NCBI GenBank assembly: GCA_023251515.1
Contig: JAHEYQ010000038.1
Coordinates: 1-48,360 of the forward strand
Origin: Bacteroidales bacterium
GTDB lineage: Bacteria; Bacteroidota; Bacteroidia; Bacteroidales; JACABE01
Length of the DNA: 48,360 nt
Direction: 5' to 3'
The translations under genes and the position numbers were made by a program. Positions within the stretch are counted from its first letter, which is position 1. The number at the start of each line of letters is the position of its first letter. Below the pieces are notes generated by a model. The model had not been told where the DNA came from, did not search any database, and saw only the letters and a list, made by a program, of their open reading frames with translations. This document shows, one piece after another, positions 34,779 to 43,240 of this stretch.

Positions 34779-37121
34779 TTAAAATTCTATTTTATAACTT
34801 AAAACCGGAAGAATAATGGAATATCCATTATTTTCTATCGTTCCTGTTTTGTAATAATAAGCAAAACCCTCATAATTTTTTGCTCCTAAGGCATTTTTAA
34901 TCTGAAATGCCCATACGCTTGAATGTCTTTGTTTATTTATGCGGTATGTAAAAGTTAAATCAAGATATTTAACAGATGAAGTCTGCATTTCAAATGCTTT
35001 TGTTTCATCATAATAAACCGTTTTATCTCGTAAAGATTCTGCCATTAATACCGGGCTGATTCTATCACCACCTAAATAACTAAAACGACAATTTAATCCC
35101 AATAGCCTACTGTTTTTTAAATTAGATTCTTTGCCAATTAATATATTAGCGACATATCCTCTATTAAATTTTGTACTCCTCCATTTACCATCATCTCCTT
35201 TGTATTCTGATTTAAAAATCGATGTAGTTATCAAAAAGTAATAACCCTTATTTAAAAATCGCTCAAATGTTAAATCAATACCATAATTCTGACCTTTACA
35301 ATTGTTTGCCAAAGAATCTCTGAATGCCCAATCCTGCGTAAAATTTATTAATGAATACGAACTACCCGGTATGCCCGGAATATTGTATAGATATTGATAA
35401 TAAGGCTCAATTTTAAGTCTAATTATATTTGTGATTTGCCAATCGTATCCAACAATGAAATGTAATGCCTTTGATAAACCCAAGTCTCTGTTTGGATATT
35501 TTATATTACCATTGTTTTTATTGATAAAGTATATTTTTAATTCCTCTAATTGGCTATGTTTTCCAAATCCAAAACATATTGAATGTTTTGAAAACATTTG
35601 CCATTTTATGCTAAATCGCGGATCAATTGAAAAATCATTATTCAGGGCAAAATAATTAATATTAATTCCGGTATTGAAAGTAAATTTTTCCGTAACATCA
35701 TATTTTGATTGAATATAATATTCTGAAAAACTACTATATCCGTTTTCTTTAACAAAATTCTGAAAGGTTTCAGGAACATTATTAATAGTGCTGTTCAAAT
35801 TTAAATTATAAAACAAAGTATGATAATTAACACCTGTCTTTATTGTATTTCTTTTGCTAAACTTGTGATTTATATATGTACTAAAAACAATTTTACCTGA
35901 ATTATCATTTAATAACCATTTTGGTCTTGCAATTAAATTATTATCAATACGGTTCATTTTTAACTTATTAAGTGTACCCGATGCGGCAATTGTTGCATTA
36001 ATGTAGGTTTGTGTTCCTAAAAATAATTTATTAGTTATACCTACAGCACCCATATTTAATTTCCAATCTAAATCACTTCTGGAATTTTCACTTTCCAATT
36101 TGTAAGAATCGCTATTTAGCTGCCTTTTCAAATTGTCCAATGCACCAATACCCCATATAGATATACTACCAAATTTGTTTGGAAAATTAAGTTTAAAGCT
36201 CAAATCCTGATATATAGGTAGCCCTGAATTCGCAGGTAATAATGATTGTATTAAACCTAATGTAGAATAACGGTAATTGAACAAATAAGTAGCTTTGCTC
36301 CCTTTTTTAAAAGGACCTTCAGAAGCAATGTCAACACCTAATACACCTAATTGAATTGTATGTTCTCTTTTCTCGCTGTTTCCGGTTCTGAATTTAATGT
36401 CGAAAACACCTGCAAGAGCATTTCCATATTCGGAGGGAAAAGCTCCTGTAAAAAAATCGGAATTTGCCAACATTTGACTACTGAAAACTGTCACGATACC
36501 ACCACCAGCTATATTTGCACCAGGAAAATGATTAGGGTTTGGGATATCAACACCTTCAAGCCTCCAAGAAACTCCTTTAGGGGAATTTCCTCTGATTACA
36601 ATGGCATTATCATGTATATTTCCTGTAGTAATTCCAGCAAAAGCTGAAGCCATACGTGCAGGATCATCAACGCCACCGGCATAACGTCGGGTTTCTTCAA
36701 CGGAAAATGAACGAGCACTTATTGATGCCATGGTATTAAATGGTTTGTCCTTTTGAGAAAAAGCATTAACTGTTACTTCTCCCATTTGAGTAATTGCTTG
36801 TTTTAAACCAGAGTTAAGAACTACCTCTTTACCTGAAGTTACCAATATTTCCGAAGTAATTGATGATTCATAGCTTAAATAGGTTATCTTTATACTATAT
36901 CTGCCAATAGGAACTTTTTCAATTTTAAAATTACCATTTAAATCAGTTATTGTACCAATTAATGGATTTGAATCTAAGATAACAACTGTAGCTCCAATTA
37001 ACGGAGACAGAGTTTCGCTATCAAAAACCTTTCCCTTTATTGTTTGTGAAACTGTTTGTGAAAAAACAATATTTGCAAAAAATACCAAAAACAAAATATA
37101 TGTAATTATAGCTATTTTCAT
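34779..37121 (-). CDS. TonB-dependent receptor with carboxypeptidase-regulatory domain
   Basis: 780 residues. Signal peptide 1-21, CarboxypepD_reg-like domain 25-110 (GKVFDSETLSPLIGATVVIL), plug about 125-245 (VDDPARMASAFAG, IVIRGNSPKGVSWRLEG), then a barrel to the terminal Phe (LPVLSYKIEF). It lacks an STN domain, so it should import without direct sigma signalling. The plug is clearly similar to that of the 907-residue receptor at 43241. No SusD partner is present, so this is not a classic polysaccharide pair. The ligand is unknown. A -7 candidate lies about 80 bp upstream. Confidence 0.88.
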   Translation of the reverse strand: MKIAIITYILFLVFFANIVFSQTVSQTIKGKVFDSETLSPLIGATVVILDSNPLIGTITDLNGNFKIEKVPIGRYSIKITYLSYESSITSEILVTSGKEVVLNSGLKQAITQMGEVTVNAFSQKDKPFNTMASISARSFSVEETRRYAGGVDDPARMASAFAGITTGNIHDNAIVIRGNSPKGVSWRLEGVDIPNPNHFPGANIAGGGIVTVFSSQMLANSDFFTGAFPSEYGNALAGVFDIKFRTGNSEKREHTIQLGVLGVDIASEGPFKKGSKATYLFNYRYSTLGLIQSLLPANSGLPIYQDLSFKLNFPNKFGSISIWGIGALDNLKRQLNSDSYKLESENSRSDLDWKLNMGAVGITNKLFLGTQTYINATIAASGTLNKLKMNRIDNNLIARPKWLLNDNSGKIVFSTYINHKFSKRNTIKTGVNYHTLFYNLNLNSTINNVPETFQNFVKENGYSSFSEYYIQSKYDVTEKFTFNTGININYFALNNDFSIDPRFSIKWQMFSKHSICFGFGKHSQLEELKIYFINKNNGNIKYPNRDLGLSKALHFIVGYDWQITNIIRLKIEPYYQYLYNIPGIPGSSYSLINFTQDWAFRDSLANNCKGQNYGIDLTFERFLNKGYYFLITTSIFKSEYKGDDGKWRSTKFNRGYVANILIGKESNLKNSRLLGLNCRFSYLGGDRISPVLMAESLRDKTVYYDETKAFEMQTSSVKYLDLTFTYRINKQRHSSVWAFQIKNALGAKNYEGFAYYYKTGTIENNGYSIILPVLSYKIEF

Positions 37122-37197
37122 AAAACTTTTATTTATAATTCTACTTTCAAACAGAAATTAAACATTTACATATCTCTAAATTTTATAGTTCAACAAA

Positions 37198-37205
37198 CAA
37201 ATGTA
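37198..37205 (-). promoter_or_regulatory. Candidate -7 box (TACATTTG) for the TonB receptor
   Basis: Matches TAnnTTTG on the minus strand 77 bp before the receptor start codon; no -33 box recognised. Confidence 0.3.
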
Positions 37206-37316
37206 ATCTGCTAATTTGATTTTTTTGTTAATTCCTATTTGATTTCTCTATTTATAAGGCTTTTCTGTTTTGCCCCCTTTTTTTTGAATGGTTTCTACCA
37301 TCCGTTTTTATTTATA

Positions 37317-37428
37317 AGAGGCTGTCTAAAAAGGCTTAAATTGGCAATTTTACAAAATTAAATGTATTGATATTCAATATATTATTAACTTTGATAACCC
37401 ATGAAATTGACTTTTTAGACAGCCCCTT
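37317..37428. mobile_element. MITE-like element, ~110 bp, ends GGCTGTCTAAAAAG
   Basis: Terminal inverted repeats GGCTGTCTAAAAAGG (37320-37334) and CTTTTTAGACAGCCC (37411-37425) match over about 14 bp. The 75-bp interior is AT-rich and codes for nothing. The ends resemble the GGCTGTCT-type ends of some Bacteroidetes insertion sequences, so it is probably a non-autonomous derivative. No clear target duplication was seen. Confidence 0.7.
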
Positions 37429-37505
37429 AAACTCTTAATTACTATTCAACCTATCTGGCTTGCATAAAAAATAAACTATTTTTAAAACTCTTATATGTTT
37501 TAAAA

Positions 37506-37949
37506 CTAAGGATAAGCCAATGAATTCCAGAAAGAATAATTTACTGAGTTAAAATCTTTATAATAAACATTGAAATTCTGTATTGTATTGAAATTGGTAA
37601 ACTGATAAGTAAATTTATAATCACATGTACAATAAGTATTAGGTTGATATTGATCCTTTAAATAAATGTTTACGTTAGCCTGATTAATTATAACCGAATC
37701 CACAGGTTCATTTGAACAGTTTTTATTAACAGTAACATGAAGTAATAATGTGTCGTTATTTACCTCGTAATAAATAGTGTCTGAAGTTTGATTAGCAGAT
37801 TTACCAATAAAACAACCTCCCTTAGTTGTTTTAGCAAGATTGGGTGTTTTAGAAGATCGATAATCATTAATTTCATCTTTCTTGCAACATGCATAAACAA
37901 CTAATAACGTAAGTGTTATTAATCCTAAAATTTGTTTTTTCTTTTTCAT
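37506..37949 (-). CDS. Small lipoprotein of unknown function
   Basis: 147 residues with a clear lipobox (VVYAC, then CKKDE). The mature protein has several cysteines (GGCFIGKS, NKNCSNEP, YCTCDYKF) that may form disulfides, and a beta-rich pattern ending FWNSLAYP. It resembles the many small Cys-containing Bacteroidetes lipoproteins, but I cannot name a family. It lies 83 bp upstream of the stop of the hydrolase gene's neighbour region on the same strand and is probably its own unit or downstream of the hydrolase. Confidence 0.6.
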   Translation of the reverse strand: MKKKKQILGLITLTLLVVYACCKKDEINDYRSSKTPNLAKTTKGGCFIGKSANQTSDTIYYEVNNDTLLLHVTVNKNCSNEPVDSVIINQANVNIYLKDQYQPNTYCTCDYKFTYQFTNFNTIQNFNVYYKDFNSVNYSFWNSLAYP

Positions 37950-38032
37950 TATTTAATATTATTTGTTTATTTTCCTACTCTTATGGCTTTTCTGATTCGC
38001 CCTGTTTTTATAAATAGTAGCTGGACTCCACT

Positions 38033-39307
38033 TCATTTTTTTAGTGGCTGGTTTTTTTCTTTCATAATTTTTTCATAGTCATGTAAAGCCAGTTTTATAC
38101 ATGATATTATGATATCCGGGTCATCCTTTTGAATAATATGTCCTGAGCTCGAACAATAAAAGAATTTTCCATATTTAAGCGGATTAATTAATTCAATCCA
38201 ACTTTTCATCTTTATATTATTGTTTATTCGAAACATTTTTTCCTGATCATATAGTGATGTTGTTGTTTCCTGATTTAAGGGATATCCACCAGCCATTATA
38301 AAATGAACTGGTACATCAGGCAATGGGTTTCGATTAATTAGTTCAAACCCCGATTTGCTAAATTCTCTTTGTGCTTTCATTTCTTCAACGACAAATTTGG
38401 GCCATTGAGCGATACTTTCATCAGCCCATTTCTCGTAAGTATCAAAAAGAGAATCGATCTGGTTTTCAGTTAATCCAATTTCCTGATATGGCAATCTTCC
38501 TCCGCCCGATTTTTTGACAAAATCGTGAGGGTCTACAAAAATTAGTCCACCTATTTCTTCGGGATAAAATGATGCAAAGCATCTTATATATGCGGCACCC
38601 CACGAATGTCCTACAAGGATGTAAGGTGGTTGCAGTCCCTTTGTGTGAAGTATTTGCCGAAGAACAACAGCAATATGATCGATGGTTGGAAGTTTGTTGT
38701 CATCCTCAGAACTTCCTATTCGGGGTCGGTTATAAACCAAAGTTGTATTTGCTTTTGAAACCTCCTGAATAATAGGAAGCCAATACTCAAAATCAGTACT
38801 CCTCCCATTTTCAAAAACAATGACTGGTTTTCCTTTTTTATTGTTGTCAATACCATCGATAAGCACTTCTATATTGAATCCGTTTACCGGAATCAATTCC
38901 AGATTAGGAAAGACTTTCTTCTTATTTGCCTGAACTGTCTCAATTAAAGATTCCCACCTGACATCAAAATGAAGAGATGTTAAATCGGGATCTGACTTTA
39001 AGTGACCGGAATTTGTATAATTCATTAATCTTGCAATATAATTTAAATTATAGTATGCACTGTCAAGGTTATTTGCCAAAGCCCATGAACAAGCAGCATT
39101 ATAATGTTCGTTTGAAGTGGCTTTCCAGTCGTTTGCTTTAAATGCAAAAGAATAAGTTAAAGCAGAATTCTTAAAGTCCTTTAGATAGTAAAGTGAATCT
39201 GCGATTCTGATAAGGTCTGGATATTTTTGAGAAGTACTTTGACCAAATAAAAAAGCTGTAAAAAACATCAACTCTAAAAATAACATTTTCGTTTTCATAT
39301 GTTTCAT
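38033..39307 (-). CDS. Exported alpha/beta hydrolase with N-terminal TPR-like region
   Basis: 424 residues. Signal peptide about 1-22 (cleavage near LFGQ). Residues 28-125 are helical with TPR-like spacing (LKDFKNSALTYSFAFK, HYNAACSWALANN). Residues 135-405 are an alpha/beta hydrolase: nucleophile Ser235 in GHSWG, a likely acid near Asp259 or further on, and His390 in SSSGHIIQKDD. The oxyanion region is FENGRS. It is likely a periplasmic esterase, lipase or peptidase-like hydrolase; the substrate cannot be told. Upstream is the TonB-like gene with a 71-bp gap. Confidence 0.8.
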   Translation of the reverse strand: MKHMKTKMLFLELMFFTAFLFGQSTSQKYPDLIRIADSLYYLKDFKNSALTYSFAFKANDWKATSNEHYNAACSWALANNLDSAYYNLNYIARLMNYTNSGHLKSDPDLTSLHFDVRWESLIETVQANKKKVFPNLELIPVNGFNIEVLIDGIDNNKKGKPVIVFENGRSTDFEYWLPIIQEVSKANTTLVYNRPRIGSSEDDNKLPTIDHIAVVLRQILHTKGLQPPYILVGHSWGAAYIRCFASFYPEEIGGLIFVDPHDFVKKSGGGRLPYQEIGLTENQIDSLFDTYEKWADESIAQWPKFVVEEMKAQREFSKSGFELINRNPLPDVPVHFIMAGGYPLNQETTTSLYDQEKMFRINNNIKMKSWIELINPLKYGKFFYCSSSGHIIQKDDPDIIISCIKLALHDYEKIMKEKNQPLKK

Positions 39308-39378
39308 GCGATAATAATGATTTCTAATTTATTAAGATAAAGGATACTATTTATTACCAATATAATTTTTTGCAGCAA

Positions 39379-40110
39379 CTATTTTGCAATTTCAAACGTT
39401 ATAGGTAATCCAATATCCATGCTTACTAATTCACCATCCAATTTTCCTGCATTCCAATTAGGCATATTATTCACAATTCTTAATGCTTCTTTGTTTAAAC
39501 ATTTAGTACTTCCTTTAATAATTTTTGAAGCCGTAATTTTACCGTTTTTATTTACAGTTATATAAACAATTACTTTGCCGGTGCAATTATTTCCCAATGC
39601 TTCTTCCGGATATTTCAATTCTTTATTTATAAATGAATAAAGCGAGTTTGCTCCACCTTTAAACTCGGGAAGTATTTCATATGCAAAATACGTTGTTTCA
39701 TTCCCATCTTTGTCAAAGCATTTGTCTTCATTAAGTTCTCCCATTTTATAAACACCTTGTCTTTTAGGATTTCCATTTTCCCAGAATGTAGTTAGTGAAC
39801 CATTATATTTATCGTTTATATAATTTATAACACTTTTAATCTGACCACTCTCATACCAGTTGACAACGGTCTTACAATTTGATATACTTTTTTCGGAATT
39901 TAATATGATTTCCGATTTTATTTTGCCTGAAGCATAAAAGCTTTTTTTACTTTCTGCTTTTTTGCTGTTTTCATTGTTTTCAGGTATTTTCTGATTATAT
40001 GCTGTATTGTTTTTATCAACTTTGGCATAATTTACATTCAAAATTCCTGTGTTTTGTCCATAAACAAAACTACTGAATAAGGCTATGGTAATCAGATGTA
40101 CTTTTTTCAT
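39379..40110 (-). CDS. TonB C-terminal-domain protein with MORN/YwqK-type repeats
   Basis: 243 residues. Residues 1-19 form a signal-like segment (ending FVYGQ). Residues 55-135 contain YwqK/MORN-type repeats (FYASGKIKSE, WYESGQIKSV, FWENGNPKRQG). Residues 150-243 are a TonB C-terminal domain (FKGGANSLYSFINKELKYPE, VIVYITVNKNGKI). Classic TonB has an uncleaved membrane anchor and a Pro-rich spacer; here the spacer is replaced by MORN-type repeats and the N-terminus looks cleavable. It may energise or regulate one of the nearby receptors, or be a periplasmic TonB-domain protein with another role. Confidence 0.8.
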   Translation of the reverse strand: MKKVHLITIALFSSFVYGQNTGILNVNYAKVDKNNTAYNQKIPENNENSKKAESKKSFYASGKIKSEIILNSEKSISNCKTVVNWYESGQIKSVINYINDKYNGSLTTFWENGNPKRQGVYKMGELNEDKCFDKDGNETTYFAYEILPEFKGGANSLYSFINKELKYPEEALGNNCTGKVIVYITVNKNGKITASKIIKGSTKCLNKEALRIVNNMPNWNAGKLDGELVSMDIGLPITFEIAK

Positions 40111-40253
40111 TTTTTTATTTGTTAAATTGTTATTTTATTGATATTAAATATGTTGAATTGATTTTGTTTACAGATTTTCAGGCATAGTTATGGCTTGCAT
40201 CACTTACTTTGTAAATCATACCATGAGAAATATGCTAAAAAATCTGATTTTTT

Positions 40254-40928
40254 TTATTTTGTTTTTTCTACAGTGCTGTTTCCTGTTAAATCATGCGGCT
40301 GAATCTTAAATTTTTCATTCAACAAAAAGACAGCCAGGACGATAGTTGAGGCAAATGCGAGTAAAATTAATATCTGAACTACTGAGATTTTCTGTATATC
40401 ATGCTTTTGTTTTACTTCGCAAACATCGCCCGGACAAAGTTGTATTTTGTCTTTGAAAAACAAAGGATAAAACATACAACCCAGACATATTCCGAATACG
40501 GCCTCAAAAAACAGGAATATCAGGCATATCAGACATATTATTCCTGTGATGGCACTGTACGCATTTACAATGATAAAGAACACAAACATAATTGCAGCCA
40601 GAATTACACCAATTATCCATGCAAATTTTTTCTGAGCTGCACCTACATATTCAGGCGTTTGATTACTTACTATCATTCTTGCCAGTATCAGCGTAGGCGA
40701 ATATTTCGGGCTAACAAAAACCCTGATCATGAAATCCAACAGAAAGATACTGACAACATATTTGATAGGTACAAAGTTTCCATTAAATACGATAAACATC
40801 AGTGACAAAAAGGTTGCCAGAAACAAAATTCCGGCAGCAGCTCTTATTTCTCTTTCATTTAAAACAGGGACATTATAGCCCTCAACAATTTCTCCGAATC
40901 GTAATGATTTATTTGATTTGTTTTCCAT
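40254..40928 (-). CDS. DUF4395 membrane protein
   Basis: 224 residues with about four or five membrane helices (30-50, 57-70, 102-127, 128-150, 183-203). The CPGDVCE motif near residue 165, the CLGC in the membrane and the Asn/Arg-rich start (VPVLNEREIRAAAG) match the DUF4395 family. That family has no known biochemical role; the cysteines suggest a redox or metal function. It lies 53 bp downstream of the STN-domain protein gene and may be the end of that operon. Confidence 0.82.
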   Translation of the reverse strand: MENKSNKSLRFGEIVEGYNVPVLNEREIRAAAGILFLATFLSLMFIVFNGNFVPIKYVVSIFLLDFMIRVFVSPKYSPTLILARMIVSNQTPEYVGAAQKKFAWIIGVILAAIMFVFFIIVNAYSAITGIICLICLIFLFFEAVFGICLGCMFYPLFFKDKIQLCPGDVCEVKQKHDIQKISVVQILILLAFASTIVLAVFLLNEKFKIQPHDLTGNSTVEKTK

Positions 40929-40981
40929 TTTTTAATTGTAAAATTTTTTAAATTATTAATATTTAGCCGATAATATTATAT

Positions 40982-43222
40982 TTACTCTTTCATTTTTCTG
41001 TTTATACTTTTTTCCTTTTCTTTACTTTCATTGGTATTATCCACCAATTTCATATTGTCAATATTTAATTCTTTTAAAACATAATCGTTCCATTTCTTCA
41101 ACATTTTTTCATTTTCACCTACATCTACCTCATTAAAATATTTTTCTGAAATCACATCAAGTTGTTTTATATATACATCATACATTTTGGTAATATCAGA
41201 AATATTATTTGCGGTAGTTTCCAGTTTTTCCTGAAGTTTTCGTCTTTCAATTTCCCAAAGGTCAAAAAAGATATTCAGGAATGCATTGGTATAATTATTA
41301 GTTTCTAAATAGTAAAAGCTTGCTTCATTGTCAAATACTGTATATGTTTTGCATTGCAATGAGTTTCCTGTCTCGACTATGTCAAGCAATATCTGAGCTT
41401 TAAGTTTATAAAGATCACTTTTTATATGTGAATTTATTTCTTCTTTAGATAATGTTTTGAAATTTTCACCATTTCTGGATGGAATTACCCTTTTTAAAGA
41501 ATCCCAATAAGGATAATAAAAAGCAAAATGTGCAATTTTTAAACTATAACCCGGAAGGTTTGCCAGAAATCCTGAGCTGTAATTTCCTTCACGGTAATTT
41601 TTAAGTTGTCCTTCGTTAGTTAATAATCCGTATTCCTTTTTTTGTTTTTCAGTAAGTAATACAATGTTTTCATTGTTCCATAACGTCTCATTATAAGGTA
41701 TAAATGAAATTTTATAGCTATCATCTCTGCCAAACAAATTGTCAGTATAATCAAAATATGGAAGGATAAAAGCCTTGTCATAATCATAAAAGTACATAAT
41801 ACTTTTTGATTTGATAATGCTGTTTAGCCTTTTCTGCGTCAGAAACATACTGCTGTCTTTACGGCTTAGATATTTGATGCTGTAGTTGAACACAAAATGG
41901 TCGGGAAAGCATAAGTTCTGTTCTGTTTTGTAAGTATTTGTTATTTCAAAACAAACCTCTTTTATGGTATCTCTTGGAAAATTTGGCAAAAAAGGATGAA
42001 TTTCAGTGTTTTCTGCTGTTAAATGAATTTTTATTAAATTGTAATTGCTGTCAATCCAGAGTTCGCCATCAAAGGATTTTTTGTTTTTAGCCTTGAATTT
42101 CAGATTATAAAGCCTGCCGTCATAAGAACCTTGTTCAATAATAAAATTCTTTGCCAAAGCCCTGCCGTTCATTTGCAGGGGAATAAGCGGATACATTCCG
42201 TTGTCTTTGGTTAATGACAATTCGGTAATTGCTTTGGAAGAACCCATGTTAATAAAATAATTATTATTAGATGCCAGCGCAATCCGACCATTTTTAAATC
42301 CCAGTTCTTTTACTGTATTGCCTTCAATATCCGCATTATAAAGACATTCGAGTAATTCTACCGGTTTTTCTTCCTGCATCTGAACTGAATCTAATTGTAA
42401 TGCAATCCAGTTGCTATCAGTACTATATTCTCCCGAAAGTAGTTTAATACGTGTTTCGAGTCCGAAATATACTTTCGAAGTTGTTTCTGCTTCATTAGCC
42501 AGTAATTTGTGACGGCATTTATTCATCAGGTCATATAAATATTCATCATTAGAATGAATTACGACCTCTTTGAGCATAACTTCTTTTTTCTTCAGTAGAA
42601 TTTCAGGTTTTTTAATCAGCAACGATGCTATAACTGATTGTGGTTCATAGCCCAGATAGGAAATATTTAATTTGTCTCCCGTACTGCTTAGTGTTATACT
42701 GAAAACCCCATCAATATTTGTAATTGCACCTTTTTTTGTGCCGTTTACGGCAATATTGCAAAAAGCCAGCGCTTCTTTTGTTTCTGAATCTCTTACCCTT
42801 GCACTTATTGTAATCTTCTCTTTTTTATCAGATTGCAATGTATTTTCTTTTAATTTGTAAAGCAGTATTTTGTTCTCTGATGCTTTGTATGCAATTTTTT
42901 GTTCTGCAAACAAAACTTCAAGTAATTTATCAATACAGATTTTTTGTTTTGCTATATTTACTTCATAATCAAGAGAAACTTCGCTTGAATAGGCAAAAAC
43001 AATTTTTTCATCTTTGGTTATTTTGTCTAAAAAACTTTTGGCACTTCCTTTGTAATTTTTTACTTTAATCTGAATTTGAAGTATTTCTGTTTGAGCAGTA
43101 CTAAGCTTTGTGCTGATAAATAGTAACAAAATGCTGATCAATATCTTAAACTTTAGATTTGAACCATTTATTTCAGAAGTAAATTTTCTGAATTGGCATT
43201 TATTTAATGATATTCTATGCAT
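40982..43222 (-). CDS. STN and carboxypeptidase-regulatory domain protein without a TonB barrel
   Basis: 746 residues. A signal segment (about 24-44) is followed by an STN domain 50-118 (FLDKITKDEKIVFAYSSEVS), a CarboxypepD_reg domain 132-200 (ARVRDSETKEALAFCNIAVN), and a long C-terminal part similar to Bacteroidetes CarboxypepD-linked proteins of unknown function, not a receptor plug/barrel. The tail (about 650-746) is helical and charged. Its STN closely matches that of the 907-residue receptor encoded 18 bp upstream (both contain FAYSSEVSLxYEV), so one probably copied the other. It should reside in the periplasm or outer membrane and could also touch FecR. Confidence 0.78.
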   Translation of the reverse strand: MHRISLNKCQFRKFTSEINGSNLKFKILISILLLFISTKLSTAQTEILQIQIKVKNYKGSAKSFLDKITKDEKIVFAYSSEVSLDYEVNIAKQKICIDKLLEVLFAEQKIAYKASENKILLYKLKENTLQSDKKEKITISARVRDSETKEALAFCNIAVNGTKKGAITNIDGVFSITLSSTGDKLNISYLGYEPQSVIASLLIKKPEILLKKKEVMLKEVVIHSNDEYLYDLMNKCRHKLLANEAETTSKVYFGLETRIKLLSGEYSTDSNWIALQLDSVQMQEEKPVELLECLYNADIEGNTVKELGFKNGRIALASNNNYFINMGSSKAITELSLTKDNGMYPLIPLQMNGRALAKNFIIEQGSYDGRLYNLKFKAKNKKSFDGELWIDSNYNLIKIHLTAENTEIHPFLPNFPRDTIKEVCFEITNTYKTEQNLCFPDHFVFNYSIKYLSRKDSSMFLTQKRLNSIIKSKSIMYFYDYDKAFILPYFDYTDNLFGRDDSYKISFIPYNETLWNNENIVLLTEKQKKEYGLLTNEGQLKNYREGNYSSGFLANLPGYSLKIAHFAFYYPYWDSLKRVIPSRNGENFKTLSKEEINSHIKSDLYKLKAQILLDIVETGNSLQCKTYTVFDNEASFYYLETNNYTNAFLNIFFDLWEIERRKLQEKLETTANNISDITKMYDVYIKQLDVISEKYFNEVDVGENEKMLKKWNDYVLKELNIDNMKLVDNTNESKEKEKSINRKMKE

Positions 43223-43240
43223 TTGCTTATTTATTATTGA

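Larger units (their letters stand above)
37122..37505. other. Intergenic region holding a MITE and the receptor promoter
   Basis: 384 bp between two minus-strand genes. It contains the -7 candidate at 37198, a C5/T8 homopolymer tract near 37273-37285 and the MITE-like element. No small gene is evident. Confidence 0.5.

Noticed and set aside
34779..37121. SusC/SusD polysaccharide uptake pair
   Set aside because: No SusD-like lipoprotein is next to either receptor; the adjacent exported protein at 34224 is too short and has no SusD features.
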